A stretch of DNA of 14,415 bases from Anaerolineae bacterium (lineage in GTDB: Bacteria > Chloroflexota > Anaerolineae > Epilineales > JAHCIE01): NCBI GenBank assembly GCA_026129385.1, contig JAHCIE010000052.1:1-14415 (forward strand), written 5' to 3'. Shown here in pieces: positions 1-7,404 of this stretch. Positions within the stretch are counted from its first letter, which is position 1. Every line of letters starts with the position of its first letter. A program made the translations under genes and the position numbers. The notes under the pieces are model-generated. The model searched no databases and had not been told where the DNA came from. It saw only the letters and a program-made list of their open reading frames with translations.

Positions 1-2550
<2,550 letters not shown>

Positions 2551-2563
2551 AAGGACGCTCGAC

Positions 2564-2590
2564 GACGGGGCAGGAGCATCCTGCCCCGTC
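2564..2590 (+). terminator. Terminator-like hairpin after secA
   Basis: A perfect 12-bp inverted repeat (GACGGGGCAGGA / TCCTGCCCCGTC) with a 3-base loop (GCA) begins 13 bases after the secA stop codon. The stem is very GC-rich. No run of T follows, so it is not a classical intrinsic terminator; it may still end transcription or protect the 3' end of the secA mRNA. It separates secA from the small genes that follow. Confidence 0.7.
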
Positions 2591-2622
2591 ACTGAACTGT
2601 GTTAGGGTAATGGAGCGAAGGC

Positions 2623-2832
2623 GTGACGATGCAGACTATCTCCCACGACCGTGACCACGAGACGCCCGCAGGGAAGGCGCGCTGGTTCCAGTCGCTCACT
2701 CTCCAGGAGCGCATGGATCTATTCGTGGAGTACACTGACTTCATCCTCGAACTGAACCCTCGAATCGTGGAGCAGAAGCGTGCTGAACCGATTGCGGGAC
2801 GTGTTCGCGTCCTTACACAAGTCTCAGGTTAG
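2623..2832 (+). CDS. Small protein of unknown function, upstream partner of the nucleotidyltransferase
   Basis: This is a 69-residue acidic/basic protein with no signal peptide or membrane segment. A charged N-terminus leads to the core WFQSLTLQERMDLFVEYTDF, then ILELNPRIVEQKRAEP, then the ending IAGRVRVLTQVSG. The core looks like one or two amphipathic helices (LTxxERMDLFxEYTDxILxLNP). From memory, similar short proteins occur next to nucleotidyltransferase-fold genes, but I cannot verify this or name a family. The start is GTG at 2623 (GGAG at 2612-2615) or ATG at 2629 (GAAGG at 2617-2621); both have a good ribosome-binding spacing. Its last 53 bases overlap the start of the next gene in another frame, so the two are probably translationally coupled. 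A coding role is supported by the ribosome-binding site, the overlap and the protein-like composition. Confidence 0.7.
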   Translation: MTMQTISHDRDHETPAGKARWFQSLTLQERMDLFVEYTDFILELNPRIVEQKRAEPIAGRVRVLTQVSG

Positions 2833-3268
2833 GTACGTCGTCATCGGCGGGATCGCGGCTGCACTCCACGGCGTGCCCTGCGCCACCTTCGACCTCGACA
2901 TCCCCATTGAAGCTACCCCCGACAACGCACAGCGTCTGCTCGATGCCCTGCTTGACGCGCAGCTTGGCACGGTGTCGCTCATTACCGCTGATGAGCTCCT
3001 CGCCCAGGAGATCACCATCTTCAACGACCGCGTTCGTATCGACGTTCAGACGTCGACGCCGGGTCTCACGTTCGGAGCTGCGTGGCAGAACCGCCAGGAG
3101 ATGGACTACCAGGGGCGGCCCTTCTACGTCGTCTCCAGGGATGACTTGATCGCCTCGAAGCGAGCTGCCGGGCGACATGTCGATCTCGAAGACGTTCGGA
3201 TGCTGGGCGTGGACGAAGAGGGCAGGGCGATAGACGATGAGGCCCCCCGGGACAGTGTGCGGGAATGA
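2780..3268 (+). CDS. Nucleotidyltransferase-fold protein (MNT / DUF6036-like)
   Basis: This is a 162-residue protein with the nucleotidyltransferase signature VIGGIAAALHGVPCATFDLDI: Gly23-Gly24 of the first strand-loop, then Asp38 and Asp40 as the metal-binding pair. A third acidic position is plausible at Asp88 (RIDVQT). The end, RDDLIASKRAAGRHVDLEDVRML, matches the helical tail usual in this group ('DLIAxKxAAGRxxDLxDV'). Relatives include toxin, antitoxin and antibiotic-modifying nucleotidyltransferases, so the substrate cannot be told. Most relatives carry Arg four residues before the first Asp (GxPRxTxDxD); here it is Cys34. The start is GTG at 2780 with GGAG at 2769-2772, inside the preceding small gene. 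The stop overlaps the next start codon (ATGA at 3265-3268), so the three genes look like one coupled unit. The fold is fairly certain, the activity unknown. Confidence 0.85.
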   Translation: MLNRLRDVFASLHKSQVRYVVIGGIAAALHGVPCATFDLDIPIEATPDNAQRLLDALLDAQLGTVSLITADELLAQEITIFNDRVRIDVQTSTPGLTFGAAWQNRQEMDYQGRPFYVVSRDDLIASKRAAGRHVDLEDVRMLGVDEEGRAIDDEAPRDSVRE

Positions 3269-4218
3269 ACCGCACCGACCGCCTCTTCGCCATTACCCTT
3301 GAGCTCCGCGCGCGCCAGTACACCCGCGCCGAGGACCTGGCTGCCCAGTTCGAAGTCAGCGTTCGCACCATCTATCGCGATGTGGAGGCGCTGTGCGAGG
3401 CGGGTGTGCCCGTCGTCTCGACCCCCGGCTACGGCTATTCCCTGGCCGAGGGTTACTTCCTGCCCCCCTTGATACTCACTGCCGACGAGGCGGGCGCGCT
3501 GCTGTTGGGGGCGACGTTCGTCGCCGAGCAACTTGACGCTCCCTACGCCGAGGCCGTCGCCTCAGCGCGCAAGAAGGTGACCAAGATTCTGCCCGAAGCG
3601 ACGCGGCAGGAGGTGGACTCCCTGCTCGACTCGCTGCGGTTCGTCGGGCGCGTGCGTGGCCATGCCCCCGCCGTCGCCGAGCGGCTGGCTGTGCTGCGCC
3701 GTGCCGTGCAGGACCACGAGATCGTTCACATCGCCTACCACGCCCGCCAGGGCGAGCCGACGCAGCGCGACGTGGAACCCCACGGCCTGGTACAGGTGGC
3801 GGGGGTGTGGATGCTTATGGCGTACTGTCGCAGTCGCCAGGATATGCGCGCTTTCCGCCTGGACCGCATGGACGACCTGCGTCCGACGGGCGAGCGGTTC
3901 CAGCAGCGGCCGGTCTCCATGCGTCGCCCGCCGCCGCTGGAACTTGGCCCGGTCGAGGTGCGCGTGCTATTCGCGCCAGACGTGGTGCGTTGGGCGCGGG
4001 AGGACCGACCGGCGGTGTTTGTCGCCGAAGAGCCGCATGCCGATGGGGTGGTGATGGTCTTTCGCCCCCGCGCCGAGCACGAGCTAGTGTCCTGGCTGCT
4101 GGGTTGGGGCGCGGCCGCCGAGGTCCTCTCCCCGCTGGCGATGCGCCAGACCGTGGCTGCCGCCGCCCGCGCTCTCGCCGAGCGTTACAACGCTGTGCCT
4201 GCGCACGAGCCACGCTAA
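3265..4218 (+). CDS. WYL-domain transcriptional regulator (YafY/DeoR-type helix-turn-helix)
   Basis: This is a 317-residue DNA-binding regulator. Residues 1-65 form the winged helix-turn-helix (DRLFAITLELRARQYTRAED, then LAAQFEVSVRTIYRDVEALC, then a wing ending GYGYSLAEGYFLPPL). The WYL ligand-sensing domain covers about residues 140-215, with the strand GVWMLMAYCRSRQDMRAFRLDRM; the name-giving triplet is Trp182-Met183-Leu184 here. The last 80 residues match the WCX C-terminal extension. WYL domains are known or proposed to sense nucleic acid or nucleotide ligands and often control stress or phage-defence genes. This one has the YafY layout rather than the BrxR/CapW layout. The ATG overlaps the stop of the nucleotidyltransferase gene (ATGA), which suggests co-expression and possible control of that small operon. 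It converges with the EVE gene, with only 14 bases between the stops. Confidence 0.93.
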   Translation: MNRTDRLFAITLELRARQYTRAEDLAAQFEVSVRTIYRDVEALCEAGVPVVSTPGYGYSLAEGYFLPPLILTADEAGALLLGATFVAEQLDAPYAEAVASARKKVTKILPEATRQEVDSLLDSLRFVGRVRGHAPAVAERLAVLRRAVQDHEIVHIAYHARQGEPTQRDVEPHGLVQVAGVWMLMAYCRSRQDMRAFRLDRMDDLRPTGERFQQRPVSMRRPPPLELGPVEVRVLFAPDVVRWAREDRPAVFVAEEPHADGVVMVFRPRAEHELVSWLLGWGAAAEVLSPLAMRQTVAAAARALAERYNAVPAHEPR

Positions 4219-4232
4219 CCCACGTCTGATAA

Positions 4233-4661
4233 TCACAAAGGGCAGGCGGAAGGCTCCATTGCGGCGGCGATGCGGTGGAAGTCGGCCTCGCTGATCTGGA
4301 AAAGGCCACGGCGGAAGGGGAAGCCCCAGCGCCGCTTGTCGGCGATGAAGTCCAGGTTGGCGATAAGCGGTTGGATGTCGATCGCCCGCGCGGGCAGCGC
4401 CTCGACCCGCCGCCGCCACGGGTGGCAGTCCCTGGACATCTCGGCCTGGTAGGGCATGTCATCGAGGACGCGGGCCAGGGCGGTGAATTGCTGGAGCGGC
4501 GCGCCGTCGGGATAGGCCGTGCGGGGCGAGTAGAAGACGATGAGGTCGCCCTGCGCCAGGCGGCGCAGGCCGTCGCCGCGGCCGTGGTTAGCCTGGGTGA
4601 ACCCGCCCGCCATGCCCAGCTGGACGTGATTCAGCGACACCGTGTTGACCCAGTATGCCAC
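4233..4661 (-). CDS. EVE domain-containing protein (UPF0310 family)
   Basis: This is a 142-residue protein that is almost entirely an EVE domain, a PUA-like fold thought to bind modified bases in DNA or RNA. Family marks are the N-terminal YWVNTVSLNHVQLGMAGGFT, the strand GDLIVFYSPRT, the stretch QFTALARVLDD, and the end RRWGFPFRRGLFQISEADFH. The same frame is open for 53 codons further upstream, but that part overlaps the VOC gene and does not look like protein. The start chosen is GTG at 4661-4659, giving the family's usual beginning VAYWVNT. It has GAGG at 4673-4670 with an 8-base spacing. The gene begins 5 bases after the VOC stop, so the pair is an operon. EVE proteins are often found near restriction and defence genes; here the neighbours do not show that directly. 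Confidence 0.9.
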   Translation of the reverse strand: MAYWVNTVSLNHVQLGMAGGFTQANHGRGDGLRRLAQGDLIVFYSPRTAYPDGAPLQQFTALARVLDDMPYQAEMSRDCHPWRRRVEALPARAIDIQPLIANLDFIADKRRWGFPFRRGLFQISEADFHRIAAAMEPSACPL

Positions 4662-4666
4662 TCTGT

Positions 4667-5014
4667 CTACCTCGCTTGCAGCATGTGTAGCGTGTGGCCG
4701 CTGGGGTCGATGATGCCGAAGGCGCGGCCGAAGGGGAAGTCGGTGGGCGGATAGGCGATGGGCACGTCGCGGCCGGTCAGCGTCGCGTAGAGCGTATCGG
4801 CATTGTCGGTGTCCCACCATAGCTCGATGCCCTGCGCTGGCGCCACACCGTCGCGCCGCTGAGCGGCGAGCGTTGTCCCGCCGTTGGGCGTGCAGAACTG
4901 GGCGAACTCTGGGTTCTGGCGGTCGATCTCGAAGCCGAGCTTCTGGGTGTAGAATGCCACCGTCTCATCGATGCTGATCGTGTCGATAATCACAAAGGCG
5001 GGGGAAGCGGTCAT
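4667..5014 (-). CDS. VOC (glyoxalase/bleomycin-resistance/dioxygenase) family protein
   Basis: This is a 115-residue single-domain protein of the vicinal oxygen chelate superfamily: the opening ...AFVIIDTISIDETVAFYTQK followed by LGFEI, the middle strand GIELWWDTDNADTLYATL, and the end AFGIIDPSGHTLHMLQAR, the usual 'FxDPDGHxLxL' closing motif. Members bind metals and act as lyases, isomerases, dioxygenases or antibiotic-binding proteins, usually as dimers. The substrate cannot be predicted. Candidate metal ligands in the second half are His and Glu/Asp near the closing motif, but the usual N-terminal His of the glyoxalase I type is not evident (AFVIIDT where others have H), so this may be a non-enzymatic binding member. 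The start at ATG 5014 is supported by GGAG at 5026-5023. It lies just upstream of the EVE gene in the same transcript. Confidence 0.9.
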   Translation of the reverse strand: MTASPAFVIIDTISIDETVAFYTQKLGFEIDRQNPEFAQFCTPNGGTTLAAQRRDGVAPAQGIELWWDTDNADTLYATLTGRDVPIAYPPTDFPFGRAFGIIDPSGHTLHMLQAR

Positions 5015-5075
5015 CGGGCTGTCTCCTTTTCGCTAGGGGTGAATTGGTCTCAGGTCTCCAGTATCCCACAGTCGA

Positions 5076-5093
5076 GTGACAACCCTATGTCAC
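5076..5093. repeat. Inverted repeat upstream of the VOC-EVE operon
   Basis: GTGACA and TGTCAC form a perfect 6-bp inverted repeat around a 6-base centre, 62 bases before the VOC start codon. The size and place suit a dimeric regulator's operator near the VOC-EVE promoter, but I see no convincing -35/-10 pair to anchor it. No other gene lies in 5015-5161; the stretch holds only this repeat and the terminator at 5113-5142. Confidence 0.35.
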
Positions 5094-5112
5094 GAGCGAC
5101 GCGGCGTGAATC

Positions 5113-5142
5113 AAAATCCCCCTGCTCATGCAAGCAGGGGGA
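5113..5142 (-). terminator. Intrinsic terminator of the phosphoribosyltransferase-like gene
   Basis: On the - strand a perfect 10-bp stem (TCCCCCTGCT / AGCAGGGGGA, loop of 6 bases) is followed at once by TTTT. It begins 19 bases after the stop codon at 5162. This is the clearest rho-independent terminator in the window. Together with the promoter at 5766-5793 it makes the gene between them a single-gene unit. Confidence 0.8.
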
Positions 5143-5161
5143 CGTCGTTGGAGAGGACTCG

Positions 5162-5707
5162 CTACTTCTTGGGGCCTTCGCTCTTGACAAGGTGATCGAG
5201 GAGGCGGCCGTAGCCAGCGCCGTCGTCGAAGCCATAGCCCGCCAGGAATACCGACGACGTGACGCGGAAGCCGATGTAGTCGGCGTCGACGATGGACTTG
5301 CGCCAGGCTTTATCGAGCAGGACGCATGTCTTGACGCTCTTCGCGCCGTCGGCCAGGAGTTGCTGTTTGAGGAAGGCCATAGTCTCGCCGGTGGTCATCA
5401 GCGGGCGGGCAAGGATGACGTGAGCGCCGGACACCAGGCCACCCACCCCGTCGAGGTAGACTACCCGCCGCTCACCGTCTGCCTCGACAATGTCAACCAG
5501 CCCCATCTGGATTGGCAAGTCGGGGTTGATGGCGCGCCCTAGCGCCCCGAAGAAATACAACACTGACGAGAGTCGGGCGGTGGTAAGCAGCAAAATGGAG
5601 CCTTTGCCGACATAATCTAGCGAAATCTCGCGACCCAGCATCTGGATCGCCTCGTCAATGTCCTCGGCGGACCGGGCGACCGCCCACGTTTCATCCCAAT
5701 GGCTCAT
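5162..5707 (-). CDS. Hypoxanthine phosphoribosyltransferase-like protein with degenerate active site
   Basis: This is a 181-residue protein aligned by eye with bacterial hypoxanthine phosphoribosyltransferase along its length: the helix DIDEAIQMLGREISLDYVGK, then SVKTCVLLDKAWRKS (usual 'SVKxCxLLDKxxRR', residues 124-138), DYIGF (143-147) and GYGFD (157-161). The key catalytic parts are changed. The PRPP loop, normally (V)(E/D)DIxDTGxT, reads A100-R-P-L-M-T-T-G-E-T, so both acidic ribose-binding residues are lost. The pyrophosphate loop (usually LKGA/G) reads LTTARLSS. It is therefore probably not a normal purine-salvage enzyme; a binding or regulatory role is an inference. Start: ATG at 5707, backed by GGAGG at 5718-5714 with 6 bases spacing, and by homology beginning there; the frame is open for 32 more codons upstream but these cross the promoter. 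It is monocistronic. Confidence 0.85.
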   Translation of the reverse strand: MSHWDETWAVARSAEDIDEAIQMLGREISLDYVGKGSILLLTTARLSSVLYFFGALGRAINPDLPIQMGLVDIVEADGERRVVYLDGVGGLVSGAHVILARPLMTTGETMAFLKQQLLADGAKSVKTCVLLDKAWRKSIVDADYIGFRVTSSVFLAGYGFDDGAGYGRLLDHLVKSEGPKK

Positions 5708-5718
5708 GCGAATCCTCC

Positions 5719-5755
5719 GTGGCGGTGACGTGAAAATATGGACGTAGGCCGCCGC
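5719..5755 (-). promoter_or_regulatory. Stem-loop in the 5' leader of the phosphoribosyltransferase-like gene
   Basis: Within the predicted leader, GCGGCGG and CCGCCAC can pair over 7 bp (one G-T pair). Inside, two ACGT blocks add 4 bp around a 10-base A/T-rich loop. The stem ends directly beside the ribosome-binding site GGAGG (5718-5714). It could influence translation, but GC-rich leaders fold easily by chance. No known riboswitch class is recognised. Confidence 0.35.
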
Positions 5756-5765
5756 ACTGGCCGCT

Positions 5766-5793
5766 ATTGTACCATAGAATTGACGCGGCGCAA
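5766..5793 (-). promoter_or_regulatory. Promoter of the phosphoribosyltransferase-like gene (extended -10)
   Basis: On the - strand the -10 box is TACAAT (5771-5766), one base off consensus, preceded by TGG, which makes an extended -10 (TGn). A weak -35, TTGCGC (5793-5788), stands 16 bases upstream. The predicted transcript starts near 5759, giving a leader of about 50 bases before the ATG at 5707. Confidence 0.6.
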
Positions 5794-5799
5794 GATGGC

Positions 5800-5838
5800 G
5801 CAAGGCCCGAAGAGGTTACTAACCCCTGCGGGCCTTGC
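5800..5838 (-). terminator. Hairpin after the bactofilin-like gene
   Basis: A perfect 10-bp inverted repeat (GCAAGGCCCG / CGGGCCTTGC) with a 19-base loop begins 12 bases after the stop codon at 5851. The loop holds a smaller GGTT/AACC pairing. The T-run after it on the - strand is poor. It sits just upstream of the next gene's promoter, so it probably insulates the two units. Confidence 0.5.
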
Positions 5839-5850
5839 CACGAGCCACGC

Positions 5851-7224
5851 CTAGCCGATAGGCGTGATCGCTGGGGAGGCTGGGGTGGCCACTGTGGGTC
5901 GCCAGCGATTCCAGGCGGCGACGACCAGCGCCCCCAGGCCCAGAACGGTGATAACCAGGTCAGCAAGGCCGCCCAGGTATGGGATGAAGCTCAGCGCCCA
6001 CAGGCCGAAGGCCAGCAGGCTGACGCCCAGTAGCATCGGCCACCAGCGGCTGCCGGTCCCCGCGGGCGACGTACGAGCGAAAATGGCCCGACCCAGGGCG
6101 ATACCGACCACGACTTTGCTAACCCAGGCGACGGCGGTGAGGAAGGCGAATAGCAGGCCGCCGCTGGCGAGGAGTGCGCCGACCACCGAGGCTACGCTCA
6201 GGCCGCTAAGGGTCATCAGGCCGAAGGTGATGCCCAGGATGACGGCGACCAGAATGAGGAGGAGTAGCACGAAGGGCGTGCCCACCAGGGCGGCGACGCC
6301 CCACCCTACGCTCGCGGCCAGACGCTCCGTCATAATGACGGCGGCGCTGGACATCAGGGGCCAGGCGAGCCACACCAGTAACAAGCCGACGATGAGCAGG
6401 GTGACCCAGCGGCGGAGGAAGTCAAGGAGGCGCGCCTGGGGTGAGGCTTTGTAGGCGGCCTGCTCAGCGGCGGCCTGTCGCGCTTGCTCGGCTGCCACAT
6501 TCGTTGTCTGCTGCACTGGCCCGCTGATCTGGGCCGACGAGGAAATCGCCGCCGCGACAGGGCTGGTGTAGCTCAGTGAGCCGTGAATCTGGGCATTGTC
6601 GCCGACGCGGAAGCCGGGCGCGACCCTGGGCACGCTCGTCGCCTGCATGCCGGGTATGAACATGGCCGGGTTGACGGTCTGGCTGCTTGAGTCGGGGCTT
6701 ATCTCTACACTGACGTTGCCGCCGACACTGCCATTCAGGTCCAGGGCGGTGTGGCTGCCGTCGTAGTCCTGGCCGATTTCCCCCTCGAGGCGGGCCTGGT
6801 ACGTACCCGCCATGACGTCGCCCTGGATTACGCTACCGGGCGCGGTGATCAGGCTCCACCCGCCGACCAGAGTGTCCTTCCCGACGCGCGCCTGGGGGCC
6901 GAGGTTGACGGCGTAGCCTACGGCACGGACGTTACGACCGACCCGGCCGTTGACGGTGACACTGGCCGCGGCCGCCTCCAGGTTGCCTTCGACCGTGCCA
7001 TTGACGATGACGCGCTGGGCCATGGCAATAGCATCACCCTTGACTGTGCCATCGATGATGACGGTGTTGCCGAAGAGATACACGTCGTCGTCGATGGTCT
7101 CGTCGGCGGCAATGGTGACGGTCTCGCCGTTGCGAGGGGTAGCCGCCTGGGCGGGCGTGACCAGGAACAGAAGGCCGAGGATGAGGAAGAGCAGTACACC
7201 AAGCTGGCGAAATCGTAGCGCCAT
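5851..7224 (-). CDS. Bactofilin-like polymer-forming protein with C-terminal membrane helices
   Basis: This is a 457-residue protein. Residues 1-27 are a signal peptide (hydrophobic stretch LGVLLFLILGLLFL, cleavage-like site TPAQA). Residues about 35-160 carry beta-helix repeats of the polymer-forming/bactofilin kind, with units such as VIIDGTVKGD, VIVNGTVEGN and VTVNGRVGRN, each near 17-20 residues. A less regular repeat region follows to about 240. A short Ala/Gln-rich helix (EQARQAAAEQAAYKA) leads to membrane helices at about 272-293, 305-341, 342-380 and 394-438. The beta-helix thus lies outside the cytoplasm, unlike classical cytosolic bactofilins. A scaffold or envelope role is inferred. 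Start: ATG at 7224, with GAGG at 7232-7229 just upstream and the signal peptide beginning there; the longer frame (12 residues more) adds only charged residues. Confidence 0.85.
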   Translation of the reverse strand: MALRFRQLGVLLFLILGLLFLVTPAQAATPRNGETVTIAADETIDDDVYLFGNTVIIDGTVKGDAIAMAQRVIVNGTVEGNLEAAAASVTVNGRVGRNVRAVGYAVNLGPQARVGKDTLVGGWSLITAPGSVIQGDVMAGTYQARLEGEIGQDYDGSHTALDLNGSVGGNVSVEISPDSSSQTVNPAMFIPGMQATSVPRVAPGFRVGDNAQIHGSLSYTSPVAAAISSSAQISGPVQQTTNVAAEQARQAAAEQAAYKASPQARLLDFLRRWVTLLIVGLLLVWLAWPLMSSAAVIMTERLAASVGWGVAALVGTPFVLLLLILVAVILGITFGLMTLSGLSVASVVGALLASGGLLFAFLTAVAWVSKVVVGIALGRAIFARTSPAGTGSRWWPMLLGVSLLAFGLWALSFIPYLGGLADLVITVLGLGALVVAAWNRWRPTVATPASPAITPIG

Positions 7225-7238
7225 ATTACCTCTCTTTC

Positions 7239-7258
7239 GCCCACGGCATAGGGTGGGC
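7239..7258 (-). promoter_or_regulatory. Short leader hairpin before the bactofilin-like gene
   Basis: GCCCAC and GTGGGC pair over 6 bp around an 8-base loop, directly upstream of the purine-rich ribosome-binding region (7240-7229). It would lie in the 5' leader if the promoter at 7273-7278 is used. The effect is unknown. Confidence 0.3.
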
Positions 7259-7272
7259 ATAAGCTCCTGTTT

Positions 7273-7278
7273 AATATA
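7273..7278 (-). promoter_or_regulatory. Possible -10 box of the bactofilin-like gene
   Basis: TATATT on the - strand is one base off the -10 consensus and lies 49 bases before the start codon. No good -35 stands 16-18 bases upstream; that position is occupied by the palindrome at 7297-7313, which could mean activator- or repressor-dependent transcription. Confidence 0.35.
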
Positions 7279-7296
7279 CGATTGTCAGGCTGGGCC

Positions 7297-7313
7297 GGTT
7301 GCGTCGCGCAACC
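7297..7313. promoter_or_regulatory. Palindrome between the divergent genes (possible operator)
   Basis: GGTTGCG-TCG-CGCAACC is a perfect 7-bp inverted repeat with a 3-base centre. It lies in the 180-base divergent space between the bactofilin-like gene and pxpB, and covers the -35 position expected for the bactofilin-like gene's promoter. This is typical of a dimeric repressor site; the regulator is unknown. It could also be a small hairpin. Confidence 0.4.
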
Positions 7314-7388
7314 TGGAACGTGCAGCGCGCGGCGTGAAACGCGAACCACTTCCACCGCTCTCACGTCTCACGCATCATGGTTCACGTT
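7312..7388. repeat. Degenerate 7-base-period repeat tract, 11 units
   Basis: The spacer reads in exact steps of seven bases. Left units begin CGYG (CGTGCAG, CGTGAAA); right units are TCACGNN-like (TCACGTC, TCACGCA, TCACGTT). CGTGA and TCACG are reverse complements, so the tract changes strand sense about midway (near 7347-7360, where units are irregular). A second tract of the same design lies at 10807-10876. The tract ends five bases before the -10 box of the pxpB operon. Confidence 0.6.
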
Positions 7389-7392
7389 GGTG

Positions 7393-7398
7393 TATAAT
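7393..7398 (+). promoter_or_regulatory. -10 box of the pxpB-pxpC/accB-accC operon, giving a leaderless transcript
   Basis: A perfect TATAAT lies 6 bases before the ATG at 7405, so transcription would start at or within a base or two of the A of the start codon. There is no Shine-Dalgarno sequence before this ATG, which agrees with leaderless translation. No good -35 is seen; the 7-base repeat tract occupies that space. Confidence 0.65.
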
Positions 7399-7404
7399 CC
7401 GCCC

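Noticed and set aside
2780..3268. Definite toxin-antitoxin (AbiE or MNT/HEPN) call for the nucleotidyltransferase
   Set aside because: No HEPN-domain partner or known antitoxin is recognisable beside it; the family includes many non-toxin members, so only the fold is claimed.
3815..4462. Open frame on the - strand across the end of the WYL gene and the EVE gene
   Set aside because: It overlaps two clear genes and its product is Arg/Pro-rich with no recognisable motif.
4228..4998. The 14-base word CCTTTGTGATTATC (on the - strand) occurs both at the EVE stop and near the VOC start
   Set aside because: A chance match of this length is expected at about this rate among all pairs of positions in a 14-kb window, and both copies lie in coding or stop context without other similarity around them.
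5046..5059. GGTCTCA-GGTCTCC tandem, possibly a third 7-base-period tract
   Set aside because: Only two units match; the following bases lose the pattern.
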